From the NCBI GenBank assembly GCA_034336665.1, contig JAPFBE010000002.1:14796906-14860905 (forward strand): 64,000 nucleotides of DNA, read 5' to 3'. The notes beneath the pieces are model-generated. The model was not told where the DNA came from and ran no database searches. It saw nothing but the letters and a program-made list of their open reading frames with translations. The translations under genes and the position numbers were made by a program. Below, in pieces: positions 26,036 through 40,610 of the stretch. Position 1 is the stretch's first letter, and every line of letters begins with the position of its first letter. Origin of the DNA: Luscinia megarhynchos. Its lineage: Eukaryota > Chordata > Aves > Passeriformes > Turdidae.

Positions 26036-29000
26036 ACCTCATCATGTTACAAAAATGAGCATTGTTTTTCACATCTCATCATCCAGACCATACCAGAAGA
26101 ATTTTCATCCTTGAAAATTTGCTTTTTGCTCTAGTTAGTCTCTTTTTCACTGTGGCAGTGATGCTGGCCAGAGCGCTGACTTTTTTTTTTTTTATTCTTA
26201 ATTGTTATGTGTAGTTTATTCATTGTGAGATACAAGATATGCCAGCAGGTCCCAAGATGACAAAATATAAAAGGTTTTTCAAATTATGGTTCTGTCCTCC
26301 AGAGCTGACAAACACATTTTAGAGATAAATAGACAGATCTTAGTTGTAAAAAATGAGGTCTTTTTTCATGCTGGCAAGCTCGTTAACAAAGAAACAAGTT
26401 ACTGTTTGCTGTCTAACTGACCATGGCACCCAATAGAAAGAAAAAATTAATGCCAGCTGAAAACTTGAGTCCAGCACATTCAGAAACAGCTAAAAGAGTA
26501 TGATGCTTCCTAACTGTTTCAATTCCTGTAGGATTAGTGTTGAGGATTTACACAATAAGTTAGTCCCAGTTTCTCCCATGACAGCCTCAGAATCACTGAT
26601 TCTCTTCTCTGCATCCTTTGTGGTACAAATGATGGCAAGGATTATATGGGTATCTAACAACTTTGGTAAGATTTGACATAGTTTGGTGATCTACCCACAC
26701 AGAGAAAGTGGTCTGTCCCTTCCTCAATGCATTTGTGAGGCAGGAGAATTAATTATTTCCCTTTAAAAAGAGCAAATTGAAACAGAGCTGATTTGCAAAT
26801 TTCCTCTTAGCGAGCCACAAGAACATGTCTATGGTCATGTGAATCATTTCCAGCAAATATGGAACAGCTGGGAAAAGAAAACAGAAACAGGGATCATATG
26901 ACTAACCCTCATGTCAACTCAGAAAAAAACAGAGATAAAGTTCATGAGCTCCAAGAAGTAAGAAAATCACAATAGTTGTATTTGTAAGCCTGGTCTTTGC
27001 CCTCTTGGTAGCAGAAATAATGGGGACTGAGAAAGATCAATCAAAAGATTAGGATTTTATCAACTTTATTACTGGTGTTGACAGTTTAAAAAAGTTACTG
27101 ACAAAGACTTTTCAGAATAAATTTTAGAATGAGAAAATATCAACAATATGCAGAGCCAAATAAAACAAGCCATCCATCAAACTGAAAAAATCCTGTGTCC
27201 CCATCCTTGAAACAATGTTCTCTTCCTTTCCTGATTTATTTTGCTTTTGCAGAGTGACTCCTGTATTCTGCTGCAGAATTTTACTCTTCCCCTAGAAAAA
27301 GACAGCAGTGAGCTAGCAGGCATCAGGGGCCAGGATGACCCTACAGATGTACCAGCACGTCCTGTGTGTGACAGAGGAACCTTTAACCTGGTACTGCTGA
27401 CTGTGTGTGCTGCACTTCTTCATGTTTTTAAGCAGAGGTGAAAACAACGGGATCTGTCTGGTCCTTATTTCTTCACAATTCAGGTCTGAAGCTGTTAGAG
27501 GGAGCAAGAAAATGGGGACAGAGAGTTAACTATAAACTCTATATTGATGACATCAAGAGCCACAGCAGCTTTAGGGTAAATAATTCCTTTTCATGCTCCC
27601 ATGCTGGTTTGTGTCTGCACAAGCTGTTGTCGTCATGTGGGTGCAAATAAGGAACCCTTGGTGCATCAGCCTGTCTTGCATTGCTGCTCCTCTGAGCTGG
27701 CAGTGTGACGAACAGCAGAATTCAAAGTGCAGCTCTTTCAGAGGTCAGTGGCCTGGGTCAGCTGTGGGCCTTGCCAGTTTTTCATACTGACACTCTTCAA
27801 GATAAGAGAGAAGATGCCCCTGAACTTTGAAGCCTGGGAAAAGACCCGCGCCAGGCAGTGGATTATACAAGGAAACATTCATGCCATTTGTTTTGGACTC
27901 TGGGATAAGACAACATGGCTGTAGTCAGAACAAGATAAGGCCCCTTTCTGAAAGATTGGCTTATCAATATAGCTTGCAAGTTATTTTGCCTACAAGTAAT
28001 GACTGTAATTCCAGCTGATTATTTTGTTTAGGATTTGCTGTTTTGCAGAGAGCAGTCCTTATCCATAGTAGTAAGGCAGAGATTGGTCAAAGTGTCAGGT
28101 GCAGTGATCTCAGTTATGGATAGAGTACTACATCATGAGACTGAGTTTAGATCCTTGCCTGAGGGCTGGATCACAGGCTCTAAGAGTCTGTATTTACTAT
28201 ATCTGTAGGAAGTGTATCAGCCAAAACTATCATGGCCTATTTTAAGCTGTAAGAGTGATGCTGGCTTTGTTTTTCTTGTTGTAGGAAAAGGGCACTGAAG
28301 AGCACTGATCTTAAGGAAAGCATAAAACAGGATCTAGAACCAGAGTCAAAGAAAGTCATCTGACCTAATTAGCCACTGCAATTGATTCAATACTCCCTGT
28401 ATATTGGCCCTCTACAAAAAGAGTTTTCATTGTGGAATATGACACATGTTGAAAGCGAGTCCTACCCGAAATCATTTTATCCAGCCTCACTTAAATAATG
28501 CTTGACAAGGCAATCCAAAGAGTAATTTGGCAGATCCAGTTTGAGCTCAGCAGCTGTTGATTTGGAGCCACACAGGGAAAAAAGCCCTTCATATAACCTG
28601 TTGTTTGCAGGATGAGCAAACAATCAAGAAGAAGAAATGTGATTATCAAGCAATATGACAAAACCTGGAGAAGTAAACTGCTCAATGCTGAACAAATGGA
28701 TGGAGAGTATGAAAAGATACCCAGCAGCATTTCTTGAATATACAAAGTAAGATTACCCAGAGAAAATGAAGTTCATTCTTAAAGATAACATTAAGGGTCG
28801 AAGATTTCGCAGTTTTCCTTCAGTTTCTTAAATCTTGGAGATCCATAGTGACACGCAGGAAGGTATCCTTATACTCTGTAGTTTGCTAACAGATTTTATT
28901 GAGATTTGCTTTTACCCAGTAACTTTGTTTCCAATACTTTAATGGCTGTGTACATTCAGCTATAATCACAATAATCCTCCCCTTTAAAGATTATCTGCTT

Positions 29001-29974
29001 TAAGAGGACCACTGGGGTGACTTTGGCAGGAACACTGCATATTGATTATCTTCCACACCCACACTCGCTCTTACACCTCTACAGGTGTGCATTTCCCAAG
29101 GCATCCTGAAGGTCCCTTGAGCTGCCACCAGGGCAGTTTGCTACCATGAAACCACCCCGTTAAAACCATTAAACAACTACACTGCTACACAGTAGTCTAA
29201 TGGATGTTGGCAAGTATTTTGTTACTGCTTCGTTCAGAGACAGTGGCAATCTGAAGATGCTCAGTTTCATAGTCTGCTACACTTGGAACCACTAGCTTGA
29301 AATTAATCAACAAGGAAACAATCAACAAGAAAAATTCTTTGAGCTTCCCCAGGACTTGCTCTCAGCAGCAGAAATCACAATGACAATAGTGAGAGATTGG
29401 ATTTTGTCATTGTGCATAAATCCTAAGTATATCTGAGAGTCTCTAGCCTGGGATGTGTTTTTTGCCAACCCATGAGGAATGGGTTGAGAGTTGGTACCAT
29501 GAAAAGCAGAGTTTTGAGGATAAATCTTTCCTCTAAGGTGTTAGTCAGTGGTTCTCTGACAAGAAGCAAGGAGTTAAAGGGGCATTTCAATGACCAAGTG
29601 TCTTCAAGCTGTCATGGACTCTAAAGAGAGAGGCAAATCAAGTACTTGTGAATGCTGTTCAACACCAAGGCACTCATAGCCCCAAGGACATGAATATTCA
29701 GGGAGTGTGATCATACTGGTCCAGAGTTCATGCAGGCTCTCAGTGAGATCCATGCTTTGTATTTAATTCCGAATGCTTCATAGTTCAAGCTGAATACTAA
29801 CTTCAAGAATCAGAAGAAAGTGAAGTTCACAAAAGAAGAATAATGCAACAGTTTTGAATAAAGCACCTTTTAGGAATTTTTAAGTGAAAAACATATTTGG
29901 TTGGTATGACATTTTAAGCCGCTGGTTTTACCCACATTTTAAAAATTGAAAAAAAAATTGCAAGTGTAATTGCC

Positions 29975-30007
29975 TTGTAATTGTAATTGTAATTGTAATT
30001 GTAATTG
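29975..30007 (+). repeat. (TTGTAA)n hexamer repeat
   Basis: Five perfect TTGTAA copies plus a partial sixth, preceded by a diverged copy (tgtaattgcc) at 29965. Confidence 0.95.
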
Positions 30008-30928
30008 TGTCTTTATATATTATAGATGTGTACATATATATGTGCATATACTCATGTCACTGAAGAATCTGAATATCCAGTATATGTTCCAAGTGTTTCA
30101 AGGGTACAAACTATACCACATTAATAGTTATGCATAAGCAGGGACAATTTCACTTGTTCTGTCATTTGTGTTAAATCATTGTTGATAGATGCTAATACAG
30201 TCTCTGTAGTTGAAATACAAAATTTTCATTTATTGTTTTCTATTTCATTTTTACATTAGCCTACCAAATGATTTACTCTTCATTTCTAAAACCCAGAGTC
30301 ATAGTGCACAAGAGCTGCTATTCTAATGGTCCTTATTAATTGGTCCTAAATTAAGTTTTCAGATTGTTTGTACAAGTAGACTGAGATAATATGCAGACAC
30401 ACTTTGCAGTGGGAGAAAAGTGTCAGGTAGGGTGACAATGTGCATCAAGCCAAGCAGATGCAGAACTGTTTTGGCTACAGAAAGGGGTACCTCAGGTCTC
30501 CTTGGGAAAATACCCTGCCATTCCTCCATGCTGTCACCTTTAAAAGAATTGCTGACAAAGGCGGGGTTGTCACAATTAGCACAATCTTTTATGCAGTGTC
30601 ACCTCCTGAGAAGGAGCTCTGATACCAGGCAGGGATGAGCTTTCAAAATTTTCATGAAATGCACTTGGCAACGTGTGAACTGGACTGTCTGCAGTGTATT
30701 CCACTTGCCATGTTTGGCAGGGTGCTGAAGATGGAAGGCAAACTATGATGATGATTTGAGCTTAGCAGCCTCCCAGGGTGAGCAGTAGAACCTACAAAGA
30801 AAACAAATGGTTTCTGAAGTATCAGAATTGCTCTGTGGGTGACTTGAGTTCAAAGGACATGGAGAAGTTCTTCACACACCTCCGTAAATGCAAATAAGGT
30901 GGCACAATCTGTGCCTAAATGAGATGTT

Positions 30929-30957
30929 CCCCCCACCCCAAACCCCCACCCCTGCCC
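30929..30957 (-). promoter_or_regulatory. Strong G-quadruplex motif on minus strand
   Basis: Five C runs on the + strand (6, 4, 5, 4 and 3 long) separated by 1, 3, 1 and 2 nt give a minus-strand G-quadruplex consensus with very short loops. It lies in AT-rich gene desert. No promoter element is apparent beside it. Confidence 0.6.
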
Positions 30958-33900
30958 AGTATTTTTTAGGAAGAATATACAAAAAACCCCTGACATATGG
31001 CAACTGTCATGTCTGAGCTTGAATATTTGTTCCCTTTTGTACTTTGAAAGGTTTAAACCAGCTCTGCACATTTTTCACTAGCAAATGACTCCTACAGCCC
31101 TGCTGTTCTGCTGCAATCCATCGGTTTCATGGGGTGCTGCACAAATGCATGCATTTGTTCTTGTCATAAATCCATTGTGCACTTTGCCTACTTTCTGGGA
31201 TGTTCTCCAGGGGACCTGTACACTCACTTCAAGACAGTGATCTACCAGCACAACAGAGCTTTGAGGGCCTGCTGGACCCACACTACTGTTTAATTGCCTA
31301 ATTGTTGATCAGTGTTTTTCCACCATATTCCTCTTTCTTTTCCCCAGGCAGCTGTAAGTAATCATCAACACACCTGTAAGCAACGCTCCCTAGAAGAGGA
31401 AATGTATTTCTTCTGTAATAAAGGAGTCAGGCTGACTGATGATATGCATTTTGGATGTCACCTCCAGCATAAATACTGTGGGAGAGGTGAGCACAAAGAG
31501 CTACAGAAGGGAAGGGAAACGAAACATAGAAAAACATTGGGAAATACCTGGCAGAGGAACAGCATGGCAGAAAACAAGGTCAGCGAGTTGCAGGTGACAT
31601 GCAAGCCAGCAATGTGATGTCAAACCCAGGAAATGGTAAGTAAATGTTGTGTAAAACACGTGGAGGTAATTACCATGCTCCACTCCTGCAGAGGCCTCGG
31701 GAGGCTGGAGGTGTGTGCTGGGTTAGGTGTGTGTCAGCCTAGGTCACCACCTTCTGCAGTGGCTGTGAGAGAACAGCAGACACCAGCAGTTCAGAAAAAA
31801 GGACCTATGAATAGAGGTTCAAACAGCTGGCTGGTTCTGGTCCTATCCAAGAAAATTCAAGTGAGGTGTATGTCTTCTAATATAAAAAGGGCTATAGATC
31901 AATAAAGCTGTTGCTGTGTAATTGTCATTCTGCTAAGGAAAATGGCAAAATGAAATTAGTTAACTTGCAACAAAGGAGAATTCAGCTAAATAACCAAATT
32001 TGGAGGTTTATTTTTGGGTCTGGTCTAGCAAGTATATTGATTTAGGCTGAAAATGAGAAGACTACACCTTATAGTAAGAACAATGAAGTTCTTCAGTAAC
32101 CTTCTACTAGGAATAATGGTGATAAAATGATAAAGCTCACTATTTTCAAGGTGTACTTTAAATCCATTCTTTTTCCCCTCAACCTGCTACATGGCCTTTA
32201 CAAAAAGGAAAAAGAAGTGTTATTTAACTCTTCCAAAAAGATAAAGAACAGACTGACTTAAACTGCTGTATCAAACCAGAGTGCTGATCTTACGTAATTG
32301 TTTATCTTTCTATTTAGATATGTATGTTACAAAGTCTCTTCTAACCCTACATACACTTGCCACACAAATCTATGGGCAGTGTTTGTCCCACAGACAACAG
32401 GTACAATATTATGCCTGTATTGTCAAGTATTCCTATGGAATGGCATATTCTACAAATCTGTTTTATGCAAACTGGAAGCTGACATTAGAACAGAAAACAC
32501 TTTTTCTAATGCAGACTTATATTTTTATCCATTATGAAGCTGTTGGCTGTTTGATAATGATTTACCACATTTCATCATGGGACATCTGTACTGAAATCTC
32601 ACAACCCCACAGTATTTCAGGACATGCAGAAACAAGGTTATAGAGTTATAAAATTATCCTTCCATCTCTCATTTGCCCCTTTGGCTGTTGCCATGTGTTG
32701 CTGTCCCACAGTTCTTCAGTCCAATGCAACATTTTGTGGGGAGTCACATTCCCAAGTCTTTTATAGCACAATCCAGGGTCTATACCACATATGTGGTCTT
32801 TAAGAACCAAAGTCCTACTGGAAAGCTTGGAAGTATCTCCTACCTGCTAGCAGATGTGTTTCAAAGTGCTGTCTCTGGCTGGCCCACACTGAATATTTAC
32901 AGGCAATAGCAGCTCCAGGTTGGGGCATGCCACATGAGCCTGCATGCCACAGATTAAGACCCTGGAGGAAGGCAAAGAACTTTGCTGGGTTTTGCCATCC
33001 ATTGTCCCTGGAAGGTGCCCAGCCAGGAAGGACATTCCTGTGCTGCTGCTCCAAACCCCACAGAGGAGATATCACAAAAGACTAAGTGTGATAGTGATTG
33101 CACGATTATTTTGAGATCATTTAAGTAATAGTTGCTGCTGAAAGAGTTGTTTGCCACCCACCCCTTTGCTCCACCAGGTGCTTTGCCCAGGCCTCCTTGC
33201 ATTCCCATTCACATTAATGTATTCTTGTGCAAATGAGATCAGGAGGTTGCTCTATCTGAAACTCCAGAAAAACTCCCACAAACTCCCACAGTTTCCAGCC
33301 AGATCACTTTTTGCTCTCCCTCACACATTAATGCAATGCCAGTGCAAAGCTGGGAGCAGCAACATCTATGGTGCCAGGGGAGTGTGAGATCACACATTTC
33401 AGCTGCCGTCTGCATCTAGACTGGCTGAAAAATGCCATGAAAATGCAGCCTAGTCTGTCTGCTGGTATGCCTCAGGTTATTTGGATGAACATGGCAGACA
33501 TGTTTGAGCTGCTTCTGGTTCATCTGCAGAATGAAAATTGTCTTATCTCCTTTAGAGAACAAGTGTAGGCAGCACTTCTGTGGAGCACCACAAGGCTGCA
33601 GGGCCAGGAAAACTCACTGATGTCCCAGAACACAGGTCTGGTGGGTACCATCATCTGCTTGATATGGGCACATAGTTTATGAACTATGTAATACATATTG
33701 AAATATGTATGCATAAAAATTGAAGCTAAAATATATTTCTGTGATTTGCCTGCCTAATTCATTCTACTTTACTCTATGAAATAATAATACGATTTCTATT
33801 TGCAGGGGAAGGGAATTTCTAGAGGCAAAAGGTTCTTTCTGATTAATTATTTCTGTCTTTGTTATAACATTTTGGTGATAGAAAAGGGAAGAAAGGAAAC

Positions 33901-34013
33901 TACAAACTGAATGGCCTCACAAAATGATAAACTGTAAATGAGGAATCCAATCTGAAGTATGTGATAGGACACCTTGCCAAGCTGCTCTCCCAATCTTTTA
34001 CTATTTTTCTTGG

Positions 34014-34396
34014 ATATTTTGTGCAGTTCTGGTCACCACAGTATAGGAAGGACATTAAGCTGTAAAAGACCATCCAAAGGAGGCCATGAGGATGGTGAAG
34101 GACCTTGAGGGCTTCAGCCTGGAGGAGACTGAGGGGAGACCTCTGTGCAGTCACAACTTCCTTATGATGGAAAGAGAAGGGGCACAGATCTCTTCTCTGT
34201 GGTGACCAGTGACAGGACACAAGGGAATGGCCTGAAGCTATGTCAGGAAAAGCTAAGGTAGGATATTAAGGAAAGGGTTCTCCCCAGAGTGAATCACATG
34301 GTGTGACTCTTGGGGATGGTGCAGTGCAGGGTTAAGAGTTGGAATCAATGATCCTTGTGATCATTCTAACCCACAGAATATTCAGTGATTCTGTAC
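34014..34396 (+). repeat. CR1 LINE 3' end, sense, internally deleted
   Basis: Recognisable CR1 blocks: 'gtgcagttctggtcaccaca', 'gatggtgaaggaccttgag', 'gaggagactgaggggagacc', 'tggtgaccagtgacaggac', then 'atcacatggtgtgactcttg', 'gatccttgtgatcattctaa' and 'cagtgattctgta'. At about 34290 the sequence jumps from the 'ttctccccagag' block to the 'cacatggtgtgactct' block. The roughly 100-nt segment normally carrying the 'cactggaacaggctcccc' region is missing. Confidence 0.92.
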
Positions 34397-37300
34397 ATAG
34401 CATCTCCTTTCCCAGACAAGCACACAGAAGTAATGTTACTTTTGTTTTATGAAATGACAGCACTTTTCAGTTCCAGTGGAACATGTAGTGTGATAGGTGA
34501 ATTCCTAGCTCTGTTGTAACATATTCTCTTCCTTTTTTATCTGCTTAAGTTCTGCAGGACGCCTTTAAGCCACCATGAGTAATAAGGAATTTTCTAAAGA
34601 AAATTGCACTTGACGTTTTTCTTTGCAAATAGGTGTAGTATTCTGCTTAGTATGGCATGGATATTTGCTTTTTGGTGTTGCTACAGTCTGTTGTGCTCAG
34701 AGGTGAGCAGCCTGCTGTAAACTCAGCTCTGTCCTCCAGGCAACTCACAGATTTCTATATGGCTCACTCCTTCCCCATGTTTCTCTTACAGTAACATGGA
34801 GTGAGACTTCTTCTGCTTGGCTGCAAAAAAATAAGTCAGCCTCCACTCTTCCTCCTTCCCCCAAACCAAAGCTGCTGCAAGTAACTGAAAATGGATGCTT
34901 GTCTTCAAAGGCTTGACTTCAAGCTGAAGACAGGTTGCATGCTTGGGCTTTGAGAATTATCACACTATTCTTGATGAGGGGGTGGAAGCTTCTCTTTGAT
35001 AGAAGTGATGTATCTCTGAATATAATGTAGGTACTAGCAAAGCTGATTTTGAAATTTTCAATTTAAATAAGCAGAAGGCGAATGCCATTTACAAACAACA
35101 AAACAAATCTATTTCTCCAGTACCTACTCCACTTTCACAGTGATAGATACTGTTGTTGAAAATTAGGGTAATGAGAAGTATCTATGTGATGCATCTATCT
35201 GGAAAACACACTTTTTATTTTAAGAGTGAAATACCAGTCTCTTCTATGGACTCAGGTTCTGCCCCCCAGATTTCAGTTATCTTGATTTTTGAGGTTTTTT
35301 ATGCATACACAAAATCCAAATACAATTCAGCTTAAGGTGCTGAATGTTGTCTCTTTGGGGATTTCATGAATGACACATCTTTTCAGTCAATAACAAAATA
35401 CCTATTTAAATTTTCCCTTGGGTTTGGAAAACACCAGTCAAGGTAAGCACAAAGAGTAGTCATTCTTTCCTATCAGTTTTGCTACTTCTCCCATCTCCAG
35501 CATCAGACACAAAACCTGAAGTTTAAAATCCTGTAAACTCGGGGTTTCCAAAAGCACAAGATTACGTAAGTGAGCCTACAGGAAATTTATATGTGGCTTT
35601 GTTGTGTTACAGAAATGCCAGCTGAAAGCACCTCTGGAAATCCCCTCAAAGCAGAATCAATGCCAGCCACAGCCTTACATGGCCAAAGTCTTAACACCTC
35701 CAAGGACAGAGATTCCACCATGTCTCTGGATTTTCCCTAATGCGTAAACCAAACTGACTTGGCAGCTGCCTCTTCCAGCATTGCCCATAACTACCAAGGA
35801 GAGTTTGGCTTCATCATCTTTGTCACTGACCTTCAACTGGTTGTAGGCTGCTGTTCCTCTTGCTGCTTTAAAAATCCCTCTGTAACTCCTGGGAGAGCTA
35901 TGAATCTCTTTTATCTGCACTAGAGCTGTGCTGTCTTGCTGTGCTAGCCAGCACCTAACACAACTGCAATTTCTGTACATTAAATTAAATGCTACCCAGG
36001 GCTTGGAATAACTTGGCACAGAGTGGGGCACTGCCTGTATTCAGGAGGTTTGGAACTGATTGTTTGTACACCTTCCACAGCATGCTAACTACTAAAGAAA
36101 CAAACACAGACATGTAATTCCTGATCTTAAGTACTCACTAATTTGGAAGCAGATTCTGGTTTGTTTTGACAAATGACCAAATGTGAGCGGTACTGGAAGA
36201 TTTTCTTGCACCCTAATTGCAAAAATTGAGCTTTTTAGCTCTAAAAAGACTATGATCCAGCTTTTACAAAATTATTTTAAGCAGAAAAGCTGGATCCTTG
36301 TCCCAGTTCTTTTGATTCTACCCCGGATACCTGAGTTTAGTGTTTAGAAGTTCATCAGATTCTTTTCACAAGCATCTGAGTGGGCCTTAGACTCAGAGAA
36401 GAATATTGATTTTCTTACAGAGTAAGAAAATATTGAGGCTTTTGAAACCTTTAGGGAGATTCTGATACTATTCAAATCTTTAAAAGAAAAATGCTTAAGC
36501 ATCACCCCAGAGGCAGAAATCAGCTGTTACAGCAAATAAGTACTATACAAAAACAATGCCAGTTGGACACATTAGTGTGTAATATGGCAGAATAGCAAAT
36601 GGGACACATTACATGACACAATTTAGAACTGTATTTTCAGAGAAATATTTTTCCATCTGCCCTGCAACCACTTTTCTATGAGGATAGCGTCCATGCTGTA
36701 GGTTTGGGATCTGTGTGCTGAGGGTTGTTTTCACTTTGATAACCTTTAGCTCTATTTAAATATAGGAGTTTATGATAAAAAATTAAATCTGGATGAATAA
36801 GAAGGTCTACACATTTGACAGTTCAAGCCCCGAATCTACAGAATCTAAACTTCATTTATTGCAGGATCAGTGCCTCAAGCATGACCTCACTGTAGCTCTG
36901 GGTTTCACTCTAAGAGTTTTGAGCAGATTTCATTGTCACCAAAAAGCTCTAATCCTCTTGCTTTTCATTTTATGAAAAATCAGTTGTGACTTCCTTTAAA
37001 AAAATCTGACAGATTGTTTTTTATAGCTAGAGAAGCAGACTGTCTTCTTTGCCTTGAGGTTGTGAAGACAGAATAATTTTACACTATCTAGATTACAAAA
37101 GAAAAATGAAAATTGCTTCTTCTAGCTCTTCTCTTTGTAAACCCATCCAAAGAAATATTTTCTTTCATTCTCAGTAACATTCACACACACACATATATTT
37201 ATATGTACAGTTAAAAGTTAAAATCATCTTACCCTGTCAGGTTCCTTTGTTCAGCTTTCATAACTTTCATATTACCAACAAACCTTTATCCACCTTCCTG

Positions 37301-40300
37301 GTGCTTTGATATCATAGGTTTGGGGTTTTTCTAATGAGCTGTGGCCCTATAAGCTTCAGGGAGTGTTGCTTATTATGACTATGCTTTGGTCTTCAATTTG
37401 TTAAGAAATTCACTTGCACTCTATGTAACATAAATTTTCTTTGCAAACAAATAAAAATGTTCAATACAATACAAATTTATTTCTGCGTCAAAAATGACAC
37501 CTTTCTTCTCTCTGCCTTTTATAATCATTGGAGTAGCAAAAAGTGGCTGATTCAGACATAAAAATTAAATATCCCTGAATTAATATTTGGAGTTTTCACT
37601 TTTGTACTGGAATGTATATGTTTATTATAAGGCCTGTACTCTGTTCACTAAAATAAGCCTAATTTCCTTATCAAGGAATTATTCTTAATGTATAGCCCTT
37701 CAAATCATATTTCTGTTCATTTGCAATCACAATTTTAGGATTAGACTTCCAAGCAACTGTATCACTGAGTGTTTATGAATAGAGAATATAATTAAGTAAT
37801 TTATAAGCAAAAATCAGGAAAATGAAAGAACCATACTATGACAGGAAAAAAATAAAAGAGCAATTATTCAGTCTTCTCTCCTTTTTTAGATTATATTTGT
37901 GCTCTTAAGGATCCTGTGCTGTTTCTTATAAAAACAGGGTTTGATTTTACTGGCCAAATTCCAACTGCATTTTGCCTAACTAATTGCTTCTTGTGTTCTT
38001 AATTGGAAAAAGCATTCCTGAGTTTCCAGCCTTGCCTGATTTACTTTTACAGTGTCCTTGATTCAGTATAAACCTGGGACAGCCTTCACCAGGAGGTGAT
38101 TGATCTTCGAGGGCAGACAATGGCACACTTTGCTATGCTGAGCATGTCACATATCAGTTGCAATGTAATATCAGTTATTGCTTCTCAATATCCAGCACAG
38201 CACTGCTCCCCTCCTATCACTAGATTTGATCTGTGGAAATCATCCTGAGCAAAATCCTCCTTTCCATGCCTCAGACATGCATGCAAATGAGAGACAAGTG
38301 AATCCTTTTATTTCTAGATCAGGAGCAGCAGCGAATTGCCAGGGCTGTGTGCATTACCCAGAGCCCTCCCATCTCTTTGTCCAGTGCTGCAGAACTTGGA
38401 TCTTCTGAGGAGGAGAGACAGATGGCATCCGAGCACTCAGTACTGCAGAGCAAGCTTTCTGTGTCCTCTCCATCAGCAGTGCAGCCAGCTCTGCCTGTGT
38501 ATCCTGTATCTCTTCCCCTTTCAGTCTTTCCAAGAGCCAGGCATGGAAATTAATAGAATCTGCATATGTTAGTCTTAGCAGCTTGCTGACCCCAAAATGA
38601 AATGCTTTATGGTTTGTTAAATTCAACCAATCTGCTTGGAAGTTGATGCTGTTACTCCTGCAGCTCTCTTTTCTCTACTTACTAGGTTTGATACTCCTGT
38701 GTGTATGAAATGCTCAAGTGTCAGCAGACATTATGTTTGAGTTACGCAGTGTGAGAGTCCAACACAGAAATAGGATTTTTAAAATTGCAGGTATTTATTT
38801 TGAAATGTGACTTTAAAAGGTATGAAGTTCCTATTTAGGCAGCTAGTCATGGGAAAGGAGTGGTGGGATAGTGGAACAGAGAGACCTAACTGGCTGCTGC
38901 TGCACAGCAGCTGCTGCCATTGCAGCCCTTTGGCTAATTCAGAGGAACTCTAAGGAAATATAGACTTTTAGAGGTCATTTAAAAGGTGAGTGGGAAAGAT
39001 ACACAGCTGAGCATGTATCTGGGTTTTAATGAAAGCTTAGCCACTGATTTATTTGTATTTTGAGTTCAGGAAAGGCAGTTGATCTATCTGTACCTCAGAT
39101 CTTTTTCAATGAAATTGGGATTAAAATACAATTCTTTTTTTCAAAAAGACAGTGAGAGTTGGTGTATAATATTTTTTGGCTGTATTTCCATGGCAGCTGA
39201 TCAGACATGAGGTCTTTTCAGAGTTGCTGCTTGCAGAGAAATCCTGTGCCATACCAAGGGCAGCACTGAGGCTGTGGCATGGCAATGTCAAAGCTTTCAG
39301 ATCCCTGAAATGAGAGATGCTGCAGTACTAAGCACTGTGAATTTCTCAGGTGAATCACCCTTCCTCCTCTTCATGCACTGCTGCTTTATGAATCACATAC
39401 TACTGCAAGACAGTACTGTGGTATCCTTCCTTCCTTCCTCCCCTGCAATTCCCCCCCTCCCACCTCTGCTTTGGTGCCCCCACTTCACCATGTTTTATTG
39501 TCACTGTGGAGAGAGTAACACTGACCTTTTCTATTCTGCTCTGCATTCTTTGTCTCCTCCTCAGTTCATTTACTTCAGCAATAAAATTATATTACTCTAG
39601 ACAAGAGTTGTTTACAGCTGTTTGGAGGCAGTTTGACAAGGCTTGGGTAAATATAGATCTGGTGAGGTACTCCACACAGATTCTAAGGGCTTGCTTTACA
39701 GGCTTCCAAATTGGACCCATTCTTTTCAAAACTGGATATTTTCCATGGGTAATTTGGTCCAACCATCAGTAAGAACCAAAAGTGTTTGCATACTGACTTA
39801 TCACTGGAGGTTATTCCATGTCAGATGTGATAAGTTTGTGGTACATTGTATTCTCTGTGATATGTTGCATAACAGAATCTGCATTTATTTAGTACCATGA
39901 TCAAATAAATAATATATTGATACAATGTTAATTTTGAGAAATTAGTAGGGCCATGATACATTTTTTCTGAACATAACTTTTTCTTCCTTAAGTGTCCCAT
40001 CCAAGTGGATTTTTGGTAAATGCAACTCGTCCCTGGATTTCTTTCTATGTGCAACAAGCAGGATTTTGTGAGAAGGCAGGAAAGGAGGAGGTTTGCAGTA
40101 ACAGACTGGGGTGTGCAGACTTGGGGCCAAAGAGTGAGGACTTGTGACTTGGGAGAAGGAATGGAGAAGGGAATGGGGATGTGGTGGGAGAAGTGCACAG
40201 GAGTGCACAGCATCTGCAAGCCAAAAGTCACTGAGGTTACTTCAGGGCAGACTGTGTCCTTCCCACCCTATACAGCAGGCACAGCCATGGAAGCACAGAC

Positions 40301-40610
40301 ATGAATAGTGTTGTTCCCTGCTCACCCCTTCAGGGCTGCAATGGAGATACTCTCCTCTCTCCCCTGCTCCACGTTTTTAGCTTTTAGAAATGTGATAGCT
40401 CAAAATAAACACCTTAAATTTAGGTAATCCAAAACACTGGGGTAAATGGTTTGTATCCCAGTATTATCTGACATATCCTGTATATCTATTGTGAAAAGTC
40501 AATATTTAAAAGTTTACTTTCAACAAGTATAGTATTTTATTTGGTAAATGTTGGAACTTCCTCTCACTAATCCATTGCATTTATTTTTCACCCTGATGAA
40601 AAACAAGTAC
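34397..40610. other. Gene-free sequence
   Basis: Nothing recognisable apart from a short CA/TA run at 37183-37207 and a C-rich stretch at 39431-39461 that meets a loose minus-strand G-quadruplex pattern. Confidence 0.65.

Larger units (their letters stand above)
24957..34013. other. Gene-free sequence
   Basis: AT-rich, with the low-complexity tracts at 25868 and 29975 and the G-quadruplex motif at 30929. No exon or RNA gene was recognised. Confidence 0.65.

Noticed and set aside
25767..26072. Phe/Leu/Val-rich minus-strand frame resembling a membrane protein
   Set aside because: It is the translation of the A/C-only low-complexity tract.
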